NCBI GenBank assembly: GCA_013398295.1 | Contig: VZSF01009106.1 | Coordinates: forward strand, 1 to 64,000 | DNA from: Chionis minor | Lineage: Eukaryota > Chordata > Aves > Charadriiformes > Chionididae | Direction: 5' to 3' | Length of the DNA: 64,000 nt | Part shown: positions 43,701-64,000 of the stretch, piece by piece | Position numbering within the stretch: position 1 is the stretch's first letter | Layout of the letters: each line of letters starts with the position of its first letter | Program-made: the position numbers and the translations under genes | Notes under the pieces: generated by a model | Database searches by the model: none | What the model was told of the DNA's origin: nothing | Seen by the model: only the letters and a program-made list of their open reading frames with translations

Positions 43701-46700
43701 ACTGTCGTAAGTGCCCAAGTGAGACACAAAAAACCAGTGTGGATTTAAATGGCAACACCACGTTAATTTGTGTGGTCTCACCATTTTTCAGGAGAGTGTT
43801 CTGTTCTGCCAGCTTCAAGAGCCAGCACGTTCCTCATGATATGCTTAGGCTTACACATGTAAATCAGCAATTACAGTCAGCAATTCTAGGTATTTCACTA
43901 GCTCTAGTTCATGTTAGGTATTTGTACTTCCCAGAAAGCAAGTCTCATTCCCCACTTACACGGCTAAGTCGTAACTGAGCATGCAGCATTCTTTCTTACA
44001 CAAGAAACCAGATGAATTGACTTTTTTTAGACGAATCAGTCACCATCTCAATGGAAACACTAGTCTGAGGGTTATGTTGTTAATACTTAAATTCTAACCA
44101 GCAACTCACCTCCCCAGCATTTGGAGCCTGGGATATGGTATAAAACCCAAAGAGCCCAGAATCAGAGTAATTAACATTAAATGCGGAAGCCTGCAAAACA
44201 AACATCATCATCATCAACTGTTTCAAGTAGCAGAACAACTCGGCATCAAGCATAGGAAAACTATCTAAAATACTGTAATGCAGGAAGCTGAACTCCCTCT
44301 GCGCAGAGGAAAGATCAGATTGGAAGGCTTTCTCTGAAATATTGTAACTTGTGCAAGAATGAACTAATTAAGATTCTAGCTGGAGGTAGTAAACTTCTCA
44401 AAGGATAATATGCATTTTACTTAAAATACTGGAGAACAGCAACCCTTTGAACTTACGTCAAATGGCTGGGTAGTTGCTTTAGCAATACCCTGGCACAATT
44501 TGCTGGTGACATTGCTTCCCCTCTTGATAAGGGGTCCAGCACCCAAAACATGCTGAAGGACACTGAAGGCATTTGCTTCTTCACTTCCAACAGCAGCTCC
44601 TTCTGTTACAATAGCAGCATGTACAAGGCTGTCACCGTTCTGCTCTCTGACTTCTCCTAAAAATACAACAATGGAATAAAAGGGAATGCAGTTTCAGTTA
44701 GAAACTACTGTACGTTCGGAGGTATGGAAAGGAAACATTTCTAGCCAGGAGTGAGCTCCACGAGAGAGAAGCCGGGCTGTGAAATTACTGCATGTCCACT
44801 CAGGAAGACAGCAAGAAGCTGTTTACTCGGCTGTAGGTCATTTAAGAAGGTAATTCTGTTAAAAAATTTTCTTGCCATCACAAACCCAAGTACCTTACTA
44901 TGCCTTATTTGAACCTGACCCTAAACCACACATAGTATCATAGAATCATAGTCTCCAGGTAACAAATATCCAGAAAAGTACCATACCTTCTGTTCATAGT
45001 AAGATTTATCCTGTTTTATAGAAGTTATTCCAGTCAAATATTAAATGTTGGGAACTTCTTTCCACTGATCTGTTTACAGACTGATCCGATACTCCAACTA
45101 AAGAACAGCTATTGGTATTAGTACAAGATACTGCTCTGAAAGAGCAAAGCATTGCTTTGTCTTTGCTGAAAGACTTCAGACTTTCTAACAGATTTTCCCT
45201 AAAAAGAAAGCTTATCACCACTTCCAGACAGTCCTTAATCTATTTTTAGAGGAATCTTCCCAAAAAATGCAAAGAGAAACCATACGCCAGCTTGTTTTCC
45301 ACTTCACAAAATAACAGACCTTGTGGGTAAAGCTTTGTTGGGGATACAGGTTCAGTTTTATCCTAGAATTTTCCATGGTGGGGGAACAATCCTCTGCTTA
45401 TTGAGATGGGAGATGCCTCTGAACTGTCACTTCCTATGTACAGCATTTAGCACACTTGTATAGTTTTTGGTTGCAACTTTGAATACTGCTACATCTATAA
45501 CAAACAGGAAATCATTCATTCAGAACAGGTACAAGAAGCGTACTCACCCCCTCGATAGACGGCCTTTGCACTAGAAATACCAGCTCCACTTCGGATATTT
45601 AGAAAGTGCTCTGCAACTTGCTTTAAGTCAGCATGCTTTACACCTGCAACACAATAGTTTATTCCAAGTAACATAATGGCATTGAAAAGTTACAGCAGTC
45701 ACATAAAAACATTTTAAGTGTGCTGTAACATTTTACTTCTACAGAGAACTCAAATTTCTCCAGTAGTTTTCCCTTATGAGTTGCAGTGTCCATTAAAGAA
45801 CATACATACCTATTCCTACAAGAGCCATTCTCGCGCTTGTGAAATTGTTCTGTACAAAATGGTGAAGCTGCAACAGTAAATTCACATTTTAGGGTATTTT
45901 GTACAAAGAACAAAAATGGCAAGCGTGTTTCTGACGTCCACTGTTCAGCTTTATACTTCTTAATGCAGCAAACTCCAATGCTTCCAAAAGGAACTGTCTA
46001 TAGAATAGCATTTTATACGTTCTGCAGTGGTAACTACAAAACCCTTTTATACAAGAAAACTTGCATTTCAATGACATGCTTCCTATCAACAAAAAGCCAC
46101 TGACAACAACTGCTCTAAATGTGAACCTGAGTTCTATATCCAATAGTAAAAGCTGCATGGAAAGAAATTATTTTAACATGAGACTAATATGATAGTAAAT
46201 ACTGACTGTATTTTTACTAAATTAATATTCTCTTCTATCCTTGATAAACAAACTGGAACAGATTTATAATACAACACAAATAAACCTACCTGCTCAGAAG
46301 TGATTTTTCCAATTCTGTAATCTGGACAATATAAGGGGTTTGCCAGAGCATTCTTATAAGCTGCAGCATGCAAGTTTTCCAGCACTCCTAAGAGGAACAA
46401 AGTTTCAGCGGTCATGGTTAATGTAAGAGCCACTTTTAATGAAAACTATGAATGAAACTATGTGTTTCCCCAATGAAACAGAGCTTTGGTGCACTTTAAG
46501 GACTGCAAGATCTGCAAAAGGAGGTCTGTAATAATCCAATACACATGGAAGTTTCATCCAAATCCTCAGGCAAGAGAATCTGGTCTGAAGGCTTGTATTC
46601 TTTTGCAACTCATAAAAAAAGGAAAAAAAAATCTAATAACTTGCATATGCTCAACACTTCTTGGCCTCAACAGCAAGCTATAAATGCAATCACCGTGTGC

Positions 46701-49700
46701 AGGGAGGGGGGAGCAATAGAAAACATCACCCCCAACGTCCTTTTAATTAGTTTCAGGACCATCATCATCTTCACTGTAACCACCCCTAGTTCTCAAGCTT
46801 GAGAAAGAACAGGCTGTTCACAATACTATTTGTAGCTTTGTGTGGTATCTCACCTATCTCCCTGTCTTTTGTAGAATACTGTCTCCACATTGATGAGTAA
46901 TACCTAAATATTGTTTTCAGAACACAAGCTGCTGCAAATATATTACCAACAACAATCATGACTTGCACATTCTTTCGCTGTACTTCAAAAAAATTAAAAA
47001 GGTAAAACAGAAGCTGTCAAGAAGCACGGTGTAAGCTGTCTTCAGCACGTTATTTACTAAACATTGTCATTCACAGGCTGGAAAAACACATGGATTTATT
47101 AAAAAAAAAAAAAGAAGAGTTTCATAACAACAGAAAGACCATACCTATCAATGGGGGAAAGCTGAAAAATGAAACGGTCACATGACAGAGCAAAAGGGAA
47201 ACTATTTTTTCCAAAGTTTTTAGTTTTGAAGAAACTTCCAGGAAGCAAATGCTTCAGAAGATCAGAAAATATACTTACCGACTTGAGGATTCTGAAATGC
47301 GATTGCTTTGTCAACTTTTAATTGTGGCTGAAGATCAGTTACTTCCCATGGTCTGAACTCTGATGCTGTGGTGACATTAAGAAGGTACTCCATTACTGTG
47401 TCACTAGATAAAAAAGTTACAAAGGCATTAAGCACAACAGAGGTAGCACGTGTTTCTTTTGAAGCTGAAAAAAATTCAAGCTAATCTGTAAGCAACACAT
47501 TAACAACAAAATATATCCCTTGAGCCAGAGCAGTTATTAGCACTGCTAAGCACATACTAAGTATGAGCATTCAACTTCAGTTCCATGGCATTTGTATGCT
47601 CAAGAACATGAATATTAATACAGTAATGTATTGATTTATTGCAAAGACATGAAAATAGGTATTACTCGTACCCTGTAAAACGATAGGTCTCTACTTTACT
47701 ACAGAGCAGTTAGGAAAGAATGCAATAATTCAGTTTAGAGCATATCTAGATACCTACACGTAGTCACGCAGGCATTCAACAGAGTAAGTCATTTTCTCTC
47801 TTGTTGAGTACACGCTAAATGAGAAAAAAATACAAAATCCATTTCAACAGAGAACATAGATTTTCATGCATATTCCCTGTTGATTAAATTCATCAGCAAG
47901 ATACTGACTAGAATATCTAGCTAACCTTAAATCTGCTTCAGATGTCTGTTTAAAGGAGTGATAATACACACACACCAGAAACAGACATAACTAAAACTCG
48001 TATCTTAAATATTCAAGTAATAACAAGTGTCTTGTGACCATCAGAATTTAAGATACCATGATAGTTCAAGGTAAAACAACAAGTAAGGCTGAATAGCAAA
48101 TCTTGAATAAGAACATGTATATGTATTAAACAAGGCAATTCAGAAATTATTCTTTTTGGGCAGAAAACATAGTTGGTCTTTTCCACTTGCTTCAACACAT
48201 TTGTGACTAATAGGAGCAAAAAGGGTAGTCTCACATTATGTAAAACACTGCTTTTAACCAAATTCTATATAAAACTATCTTATTGGATGATTTCAACATA
48301 CATTGCAAGGAAGCAGGTACAGCAAGATCCCTCTTTTATTTCTCTCAAGCTTGTTTTCTAGGCTTTAAACTCTCAAATCACAAAAGCCAACTACTATCTG
48401 CATGGTTCCCAAAATTGCAGTGTGATGAGTGGTATCTATTCACAAAGGATGGAGGGACAAAAAAGAAATAAAATACTGACTTCAGGAAGTTTAATCTTGA
48501 AGCCTGAAAAGGCAGAAAGATCATTAACCTTTCTGGATGAGTTGTATTTCTTCCAGATACACAACATTTATATTTTGTGAACTGAAAGGTATTTTCAAAA
48601 TACCAACCCTGGGTGCACTCTTGAACCTTATCAAAAGTGTAAAAGACATTCCTTGTCAATGTTCACCACTGAAGTACCATCACCACACTGAGCTTATCCA
48701 CCTGCATATTGTTACGCTTATTGTTTTAAGTTTCCTTTAGTCATACACCTTGTTTGCATTTGACCAAGACATGTGGTTACAAACCTTAGGCTACCCCCAA
48801 CAGCTTCAATGCCACGAGTAATCCGGAAGGAAGATGCTCCTTTAGTAGTCTATTGGGGCGGGGGGAAGAAAAAAAAAAGGAAAAGCGCAAGTTAAAATTC
48901 TAGCTATTTTAAGAACAGATTTGGCTGAGGTTGCTCAGTGCTCAGGCAATGCTGAAACAGTATCTGTTTGTTCATTTATACAGAAAGCATTTTGAGAAGT
49001 TGAGCCAGTTTACTGCATCCCTACTCCCAATCATTTCTATCATCCTCTCTGATTTTTCACCATAATTGCTCGCATATTTGCTCATCGGACCCATTCTAGA
49101 ATGATCCAGGTTTGCTTGAACATTTACTAGGATTCTTTGCGTTAGATACGTTTGACAAAACCAGGGCAAGGAATGCCTGTACATACTGTTATGCTGACAG
49201 TTCTCTGGGGAAAGTAACATCGGGCAGCAGCTGGGAAAGAGGTAATAAGCAGCTGGGATGTCTTGGGTTTTTTCTGCCCAAAACTGATGTGGACTGGGGC
49301 CATGCAACAGCAATCAAAGGTGTGTCAGTGGTGCTGCGTAGCTCTAACCTTCCTGGCCTGGCTGCTGTGCGATAGAGGTCATGTTTACACCTGCAGCTAC
49401 GGCCAGACAGCAACGGAGAGAAACGGGAAGAAGGGAACAGCCACAGTGCGTCAAGTCCGTGGGACACCTCGCCCAACGTTCTGTACCTGACAGTGGCAAC
49501 TGCTGCTTAAAGCTAACACCCCACAACCCATTCAATAGTATTCCTGCAGTACCTACAGGAGTTACGCCTATTGGCAACTGTTTAAGGACCTGCAATCAAG
49601 GAATTTGTCTGATTCTTTTTTGAACCTGCTAATATGTATCTGCCTCCACAGCACCTTCTATAACTGAAGCAAGACAGAAAAGAGTAAGGGAAAACAAGGA

Positions 49701-52034
49701 GCTTAAAATATTTTGATGGCAGTACTAAGAAAAACTATTCAGACATATTCCACACACATGCACACAAAACTGAGTTTGTTTCAGACACCCAAATTAACTT
49801 TTACCACAGCTTGAATAGATTAGTTATGTGCATAACTTCATATACATATTTTTCGTATATATAGTTTAAGACACCACCGGAGAGCATAACTCTAAACAAA
49901 TATCACTGCCTGTCTTCCAGGAAGTAATGTCATCTCTTCTGCACTTGGACCAGGTAACAAGAATCAATGTACATTGTTTTCCACTTTGTAAGATCTCTTA
50001 AATTTTATGGTTATTGTTTCTCTTTGCAGTCATAAACCTTCCACCATTTCATCTACTGCTGACATAGTAACAAAGCAAAGAAACACCTACCAAGTTAGAT
50101 GCAAGACGAAGCAAGTGAGCAGTTCCCAAGTTACCAGCGGTTTCATATCTGCTGCCTGCTTTAATAAACACTCCAATTCTTGAAGCTGGACAAAAGTTTT
50201 CCAGGGACGCAATAACTAAGCCATTTGGTAGTTTTGTAATCTGTATTGAAAAAAAAATGGTTAAGTCATCCACTGGAAGTACTGTCAGAGTTCCGTTTTG
50301 CCTGAGTTTTAACATATAAAGGAGAAAGGACAAAATATCAGTATTCATACTGACCTCAAGATCCTCAGACTCTGGAGATAATTTCACCCGTTCTGCAGTT
50401 CCTGAGGTTGCAACTTTAGGAGCAACCTTAAGCGAGTAAAGTCTCTTCTAGAAGAGAAAGCATAGCAGAATGTATTTCCTGAATTGGTTCATTATATATT
50501 CCATTAAATACTGAAAAAGCAACTAATTTTCAAGCAGAAATACAATGAACGACTTCAAGCCCCAGAGTAAAAACAGTGATTCCCGTGTAATTCCTCTGAT
50601 CATTTTTTACATCGCTGTAGGAACCTGTGCAATGACTTACACAAGGCCTCTGAAGTTCAAGAAACAGCACTGTGAGAAAGCTAATTTTTTTTCCTCTTTG
50701 CTGTTGTGCAGTGGGTATCTCTCCGGATACCACACAGTCTATAGGACCAATGTATAGCAATTCCCTTAACAAACAGCTACAGCAATCCACCTATACAAAA
50801 CACAACTTTGGAGATAACTTTCTAATTTATTAGGTGTAGGCAGTTCAACTCCTAAAGAGTCACTTCTGCGAGCGCCAACCTGTCTACACTGACTGCTGCA
50901 TACAGAGAGAACACCCGTATGCAAGTCCCCGCACCGCGTCGTTAACAACCACACACACGCTGCCAAATCGCAGAGGCAAGAGCCTTCCCTTCAGTAGCTG
51001 GCAACAGAAATGACAGGACTACTGATTTTGACTCTGAAATGCTATTCCCTCCCACCATTTTTGGAAGTTTGTTATAATTGCAAAATAAATTTATTTATTA
51101 CTTGTCACATTAAAAAAGTAACTTCGCTCCCATGTCTCTCAAAGTAAAAACCAAGTGACGGGAACACCGCTGCACTCGGCAGCGGGGATACCAATGACAT
51201 AACGCCCCTTGATTTGCCACGGACTCTGTTCAATGCATGATTCTAGGAAAAATGCCTTTCTTCCCCCACCGCAAATTTAATACACCTAATTTTAATCTCT
51301 AAGCTGACTTATTTATGAACTACTCTTACATGTCTAAAATTGACTTACAAGCATATTATGACTCAGAGGGCACCATCCCACTCAAGAGAGCGTTTCCCAC
51401 AGAGGCCTAATGCGAATCACATCCCAGCCGTCTGCCGACTCAAGGAGATTTTCCGCAGCGGGACAAGCTCTGCCTGCTGCACGCCCCCGGGACGAGCCGA
51501 GCCCCGCTTGCCAAGGGCACCACCTTGCCATACGCGCAGCTGAAGTGTCCCCAGCCAGAAAGGGCTCCCTGGGGGACCGCTCCTCCCCTCTCCGGCCGAA
51601 CGGGCGGCGCTGCCTCGTCAGCCGCTGCCGGGAGAGGCCTCGGGAGAAGCCCCCGGGGAGCCCCTCGCCCCGGCGGGAGCTGCCACCCGCGGAGCTGCGC
51701 GCAGAGCGCCTCGGGCCCGGCCCGCGGCCTGTCTGACCTTCAGCCCCGCCGCCCGCTCCGCCATCCGCCCGGCCGGCTCGGCCCCGGCCCCAACCCCGGT
51801 CCCGGCGCCCCCGCGCACCCTTCGCTGACAGCCCCACAGCCAGGAAGGCAGCCCACCCACTGCCCGCCAGCCCAGCTCGCCGCCCCAGGACCGGCGGGGG
51901 TCAGGCCCGCCCACAGCCGCCGGGGCCAGGACGACAACGGCCGCCACTGTCTATGCCTCTTTTCGCCCACACACACGGCGCCCCCAGGTCGCACTCACCG
52001 AGAGAGAACGCGCCACCACCGGGAACCCCTTCAT
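40696..52034 (-). CDS. UQCRC2: UQCRC2, cytochrome b-c1 complex core protein 2 (14 exons)
   Basis: The exons join into 1374 bases, 457 residues plus TAA, the length I recall for chicken UQCRC2. The protein is a core subunit of respiratory complex III on the matrix side of the inner mitochondrial membrane and belongs to the M16 (mitochondrial processing peptidase) fold. The N-terminus ([23 protein letters not shown]) is basic and lacks acidic residues, as expected for a mitochondrial import sequence. The first M16 domain starts at [16 protein letters not shown]. Where active M16 peptidases have a zinc-binding HxxEH, this protein reads TAHLLRLA, as is normal for core 2, so it is not itself a peptidase. 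Landmarks are [22 protein letters not shown] (exon 7), [15 protein letters not shown] (exon 10) and the C-terminus TPFLDEL. All introns are GT-AG and phases agree. Introns hold nothing recognised apart from a GT/AC hairpin at 41520-41543. Confidence 0.97.
41520..41543. repeat. Perfect inverted GT/AC repeat
   Basis: Two 11-base arms (TGTGTGTGTTT and its complement) separated by two bases, in UQCRC2 intron 13 about 80 bases from the exon 13 donor. It probably arose from a microsatellite. Confidence 0.7.
41622..41775 (-). CDS. UQCRC2: UQCRC2 exon 13 (residues 379-430)
   Basis: Encodes [20 protein letters not shown] and [17 protein letters not shown]. The acceptor is GATGGCAG and the donor is GTAAGT. 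Confidence 0.96.
43473..43549 (-). CDS. UQCRC2: UQCRC2 exon 12 (residues 354-378)
   Basis: Encodes [20 protein letters not shown] and DVTKA. The donor GTAAGT directly follows the AA of a split lysine codon. Confidence 0.95.
44110..44190 (-). CDS. UQCRC2: UQCRC2 exon 11 (residues 327-353)
   Basis: Exactly 27 codons, encoding [20 protein letters not shown] followed by QAPNAGE. Phase 0 at both ends, with donor GTGAGT. Confidence 0.96.
44457..44656 (-). CDS. UQCRC2: UQCRC2 exon 10 (residues 260-326)
   Basis: The longest coding exon, beginning the second M16 domain. It includes [35 protein letters not shown] and KATTQPFD. The donor is GTAAGT. Confidence 0.96.
45548..45643 (-). CDS. UQCRC2: UQCRC2 exon 9 (residues 228-259)
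   Basis: Encodes the linker region, with [20 protein letters not shown] and SSAKAVYRG. The acceptor is GTTGCAG and the donor is GTGAGT. Confidence 0.95.
45810..45867 (-). CDS. UQCRC2: UQCRC2 exon 8 (residues 209-227)
   Basis: Encodes [19 protein letters not shown], the end of the first M16 domain. The acceptor is GTTGCAG and the donor is GTATGT. Confidence 0.95.
46290..46387 (-). CDS. UQCRC2: UQCRC2 exon 7 (residues 176-208)
   Basis: This highly conserved stretch runs from [20 protein letters not shown] to [13 protein letters not shown]. The acceptor is CTCTTAG and the donor is GTAGGT. Confidence 0.96.
47279..47403 (-). CDS. UQCRC2: UQCRC2 exon 6 (residues 134-175)
   Basis: The acceptor is TATCTAG and the donor is GTAAGT. 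The exon includes [16 protein letters not shown] and [15 protein letters not shown]. Confidence 0.95.
47758..47814 (-). CDS. UQCRC2: UQCRC2 exon 5 (residues 115-133)
   Basis: A 57-base exon encoding [19 protein letters not shown]. Several GT dinucleotides cluster at the 3' border. The donor GTAGGT at 47757 is the one that keeps frame with exon 6. Confidence 0.9.
48785..48849 (-). CDS. UQCRC2: UQCRC2 exon 4 (residues 94-114)
   Basis: The acceptor is CAATAG and the donor is GTTTGT, a weaker donor than its neighbours. The exon encodes [21 protein letters not shown]. Confidence 0.94.
50091..50240 (-). CDS. UQCRC2: UQCRC2 exon 3 (residues 44-93)
   Basis: This exon begins the first M16 domain with [16 protein letters not shown] and [20 protein letters not shown] occupies the position of the degenerate zinc site. 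Exactly 50 codons, phase 0. Confidence 0.96.
50355..50447 (-). CDS. UQCRC2: UQCRC2 exon 2 (residues 13-43)
   Basis: The acceptor is CTTCTAG and the donor is GTCAGT. The exon begins [12 protein letters not shown], the remainder of the import sequence, and ends SPESEDLE. Confidence 0.94.
51999..52034 (-). CDS. UQCRC2: UQCRC2 exon 1 (residues 1-12)
   Basis: The start codon is at 52034-52032 and the donor is GTGAGT. The exon encodes [12 protein letters not shown], the first part of the import sequence, and lies in the CpG island shared with CRYM. Confidence 0.93.
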
Positions 52035-52065
52035 CCTTCCGCAGCTCGACCCGGGCGAGGAGAAC

Positions 52066-52073
52066 AAGATGGC
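52066..52073 (-). promoter_or_regulatory. YY1-like motif in the UQCRC2 5' untranslated region
   Basis: GCCATCTT on the minus strand, about 32 bases upstream of the UQCRC2 start codon. YY1 sites of this type often lie just downstream of transcription starts in TATA-less promoters. Inferred from motif and position. Confidence 0.35.
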
Positions 52074-52216
52074 TATCCCGGAGGCGGACTCTGCCTTCCC
52101 GGCAGGCCTTGCGCCGCCGCTGACTGTCTAGCGAGCGAACACCCAACCTCGACTGCTCGCACTTGGACCGGCGCCTTGAAGAGAGCGCGACCCCTGGCGG
52201 GCCGGGCGGGACGCCG

Positions 52217-52228
52217 TGCGCATGCGCA
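52217..52228. promoter_or_regulatory. NRF1-type palindrome
   Basis: TGCGCATGCGCA is a perfect match to the NRF1 (nuclear respiratory factor 1) binding consensus. It lies 183 bases upstream of the UQCRC2 start codon and 327 bases upstream of the CRYM start codon. NRF1 is an established activator of nuclear genes for respiratory-chain subunits, so it fits UQCRC2 well. Binding itself is inferred. Confidence 0.7.
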
Positions 52229-52425
52229 GTGCGCCACTGCGCCTCCGGACAGCGCGGGGGGGAGGTTGGCTGCTCCCCCCGCCACCTCGGGGCACCGGTG
52301 GTGTCCCTGGGGCTGTGGCGAACCGTGAGTAAACCGTCACGGCAGACCCACTTCGCGGCGTTCGCAGCCCCCTTCCCCCGCGGCGGTGAGCGGCGGTGCC
52401 TGAGGGGGCGCGGCCGCTCCTCTGA

Positions 52426-61805
<9,380 letters not shown>

Positions 61806-63794
61806 AGAGAGAAGTCTACGATGACAATGAGGCCAAGAAAATTGTTTGCACTTAGTTTCCTTGGATCTTTTGTTAAGAAGAAAAACACCAATCCTGTCTG
61901 AATGTGGCTCTTCTAGAACATTCAAGAATGAAAAGTAAAATTTCAGCAATAGATTACTTTCTCTTAGTTTTCTAATGGCAAGTATTAGATACCTGCAGTA
62001 TTATTAATGTATCTCATGTAATGGCAAGTGTTAGATGTTTGCAGTGATACTAACAAGGGTATTTTTACATATTTTGGTATAATTCTGGGATCACAGAATG
62101 GTTTAGGTTGGAAGGGACCTTAAAGATCCTCTAGTTCCAACCCCGCTGCCGTAGGCCAGAACACCTCCTTCTATATCAGATTGCTCAAATCAATGCCTTT
62201 GCTCCCTAATTATTTATGTAGCAGAAGTGGGTAGATTTCATACTGGTGTAAAACATGTCAGTTTGGAGAATGGATTCTGGCATCATATTTACCTGTGATG
62301 GTACTGTAAACAGAACTGTGGGTTTCGGTGCTACACTGACAGTAACCTAGTCTTCAGTCTCCTGGGAACACAGCCCACCCCTGACTCCTGGACATCCCTT
62401 CCCTCCCATTTTGGACTGGGATCTGAAGGTCACCATCCTTACTTTTGCCCCCCACAATACCCTTTTCCTGCCCTGACACCCAAGAGTTTTTCTGTTTAAG
62501 AACACACTCCTGAGTGTGTTTATATAAATAATGGTGCCTCCATACAGGTAGATTTTTTTTTTTGTGTGTGTCTGTTTTTGTAAAAGACCTGGTTCAGAAA
62601 GACTTAGAGTGCAAAAAAACGGAGCTAATATTATAAGCATCCTCAGTGGGTGGAAATTATACTCAGTACCTCCCTTAATACACTCCTGGGTGGGATGTTG
62701 CCATTTCCGTATTGCAAGGAGTCACCCAGAATGTAAGCAGTAAAATGTGTTTTGATTTAACTTTTATCTATATTCTGTGGGGAGATTTTTTTTTTATTAA
62801 TCTGTGTGTTTCTAAGTTCTTTTTCTAAGCTGCTTTGAAGGTTGGAACCATGCAAACTGATTTCAGTAGGATAAACTGCAAGTATACAGGCAAATATTTT
62901 CACCTTGGCTGTACTATGTATCAATTGGTAATTGTTCTTTTATCCCAGTGGGTATTTGCTGGGGCAGGAATTTCCATGATCCTTTCTTGGCAGTGGAACC
63001 CAGTGATGTTCTACATAAGGAAAAGTTCCAGTTTTGCGCTGTTATGCAACTGCCTTACAAAAGATTGAGCATCTGCTGAAAAAATAGCTATTGCCCTGGA
63101 AACAAATTCCTGTCTCAGGCTAGAGTTGTGCCTTATGAAATTTTATTTCTACTTTATATATTATTTCATGGAGTCTCTTAAGTGTTTCTTTACTCTGTGG
63201 AAGGATTAGGTGACATGGTCATTCTCTATTGATGCCAGAAGAATACAGCACAGCAACGGGAGGGAGGATGAGAAGCAGTTAGTCTTAAAGCCCTTGGTGG
63301 TGCATAAGTAAGTATAGAAGAGATTAATGAGTACAGTGCAGGTGTGGCATAAATTATACTCTGAGTTATAAGCCTTGTGTAAGCTAGTTGGAAAACGTTG
63401 TAAGTGGCAGAGTTTGTAATATGCAGAGTTTTAGCACGGAAGAGTACCAGACCAGTAAGCGACTAGGGCCAAAGGATGTGTTTGTGTGGAGAGAAATCTA
63501 GCTCCATTGACCTTGTTTATGTCGGCAGAAACAAGAACAAACACTTTTTAATAAGGCTTTGCATTTTTTAATTGTAGCAAAACTACCCTTCTGTTTTTGC
63601 ATGTTTTTTCTTCTGTGAAGTGTTCAGAAATGTATGTGTTGACTTAGCCTATTACTTCAATGATGGAGAACTCTATTAGTGTGAGACACATTCAAGAACT
63701 GTATGGAAAATTGCACTTACCTATTTATGACAATATTATCTCAGTTCTGCGCCTGTGTAAAACAAGGTTTGTAACTTAGTGAGACACAGTATTT
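61806..63794. other. CRYM 3' untranslated region and intergenic DNA
   Basis: This follows the CRYM stop. No canonical AATAAA on the plus strand was found close behind the stop, so the CRYM 3' end is not fixed. Apart from the CR1 fragment, nothing was recognised. Confidence 0.6.
62089..62197 (-). mobile_element. CR1 LINE 3'-end fragment
   Basis: The plus strand reads CAGAATGGTTTAGGTTGGAA, then GGGACCTTAAAGATC, CTAGTTCCAACCCC and TTGCTCAAA. This is the reverse complement of the well-known 3' untranslated end of bird CR1 elements. It is about 285 bp after the CRYM stop and may lie within the CRYM 3' untranslated region. Confidence 0.8.
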
Positions 63795-63813
63795 AGGAAG
63801 AAGACAAATACAG

Positions 63814-63819
63814 TTTATT
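63814..63819 (-). terminator. Polyadenylation signal of the unidentified minus-strand exon
   Basis: AATAAA on the minus strand, 17 bases after the TAG at 63836. It is the main support that the open frame to its right is a terminal exon. Confidence 0.45.
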
Positions 63820-63835
63820 TTTCACATGTACTCTT

Positions 63836-64000
63836 CTACAGACTACGCACTTTAAAAGTAGATGGAACTGGTCCAAAAACCTGGTTCTGAAAACCCACAG
63901 TGTTCTCAACTGTCATTGGCAATAGGAGGTTCTGGGAGCCTGTCTTCAGCGTTGTACTTCTGAATTCATGAAGAGGATTCGATTCAATTACAACGCGAGT
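63836..64000 (-). CDS. Probable terminal exon of an unidentified gene (partial)
   Basis: Reading leftwards from the window edge, one frame stays open for 54 codons and ends in TAG at 63838-63836. An AATAAA follows 17 bases later. The peptide begins TRVVIESNPLHEFRS and ends GPVPSTFKVRSL, with no membrane segment or motif that I recognise. The mixed, protein-like composition and the hexamer just after the stop suggest the last exon of a minus-strand gene, convergent with CRYM and with a very short 3' untranslated region. I could not assign a family. A chance open frame of this length is possible, at roughly a one-in-fourteen event per frame. Confidence 0.45.
   Translation of the reverse strand, partial: TRVVIESNPLHEFRSTTLKTGSQNLLLPMTVENTVGFQNQVFGPVPSTFKVRSL

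Noticed and set aside
44937..44951. ATCATAGAATCATAG, like the terminal repeat of CR1 elements
   Set aside because: The sequence after it does not continue with CR1 3'-end sequence, so 15 bases alone are not enough.
47745..47760. Alternative donor sites at UQCRC2 exon 5
   Set aside because: Using the GT further downstream would include an in-frame TAG, and the GT further upstream breaks the frame with exon 6. Only the donor at 47757 fits.

Overview
This is vertebrate nuclear DNA, most likely from a bird. Four protein-coding genes with large introns can be rebuilt exon by exon. The interspersed repeats I recognise are of bird type: a CR1 LINE 3'-end fragment and a solo LTR of the bird ERVL kind. 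The gene set MOSMO, PDZD9, UQCRC2 and CRYM corresponds to genes I recall from human 16p12. No prokaryotic features (operons, CRISPR, insertion sequences) are present.

Layout, left to right. (1) MOSMO, minus strand, positions 619-29022: three coding exons (167 codons plus stop) spread over about 28 kb, the last exon at the left and exon 1 inside a CpG island at about 28.7-30.5 kb. The 3'UTR probably runs off the left edge. The sequence around exon 1 holds three single-N gaps and a nearly exact repeated block that looks like an assembly error. (2) PDZD9, plus strand, about 34.4-40.0 kb: three recognisable exons with the PDZ domain and a Ser-rich acidic tail; the exon with the start codon was not found. 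It is head-to-head with MOSMO. (3) UQCRC2, minus strand, 40696-52034: 14 exons, all with consensus GT-AG splice sites and consistent phases, giving 457 residues. It is tail-to-tail with PDZD9. (4) CRYM, plus strand, 52555-61805: 8 exons, 314 residues. It is head-to-head with UQCRC2, with only 520 bp between the two start codons, in a shared CpG island with a perfect NRF1-type palindrome. (5) At the right edge, minus strand, a 54-codon open frame ends in a stop followed 17 bases later by a polyadenylation hexamer; it looks like the terminal exon of a further, unidentified gene.

The genes do not form a pathway. MOSMO damps Hedgehog signalling at the membrane, UQCRC2 is a respiratory complex III core subunit, CRYM is an NADPH-dependent ketimine reductase and thyroid-hormone-binding protein, and PDZD9 is a little-studied PDZ protein. 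I found no convincing undescribed biological system. The most useful second looks are the assembly duplication at MOSMO exon 1, the compact UQCRC2/CRYM divergent promoter, the unassigned terminal exon at the right edge and the missing PDZD9 start exon.
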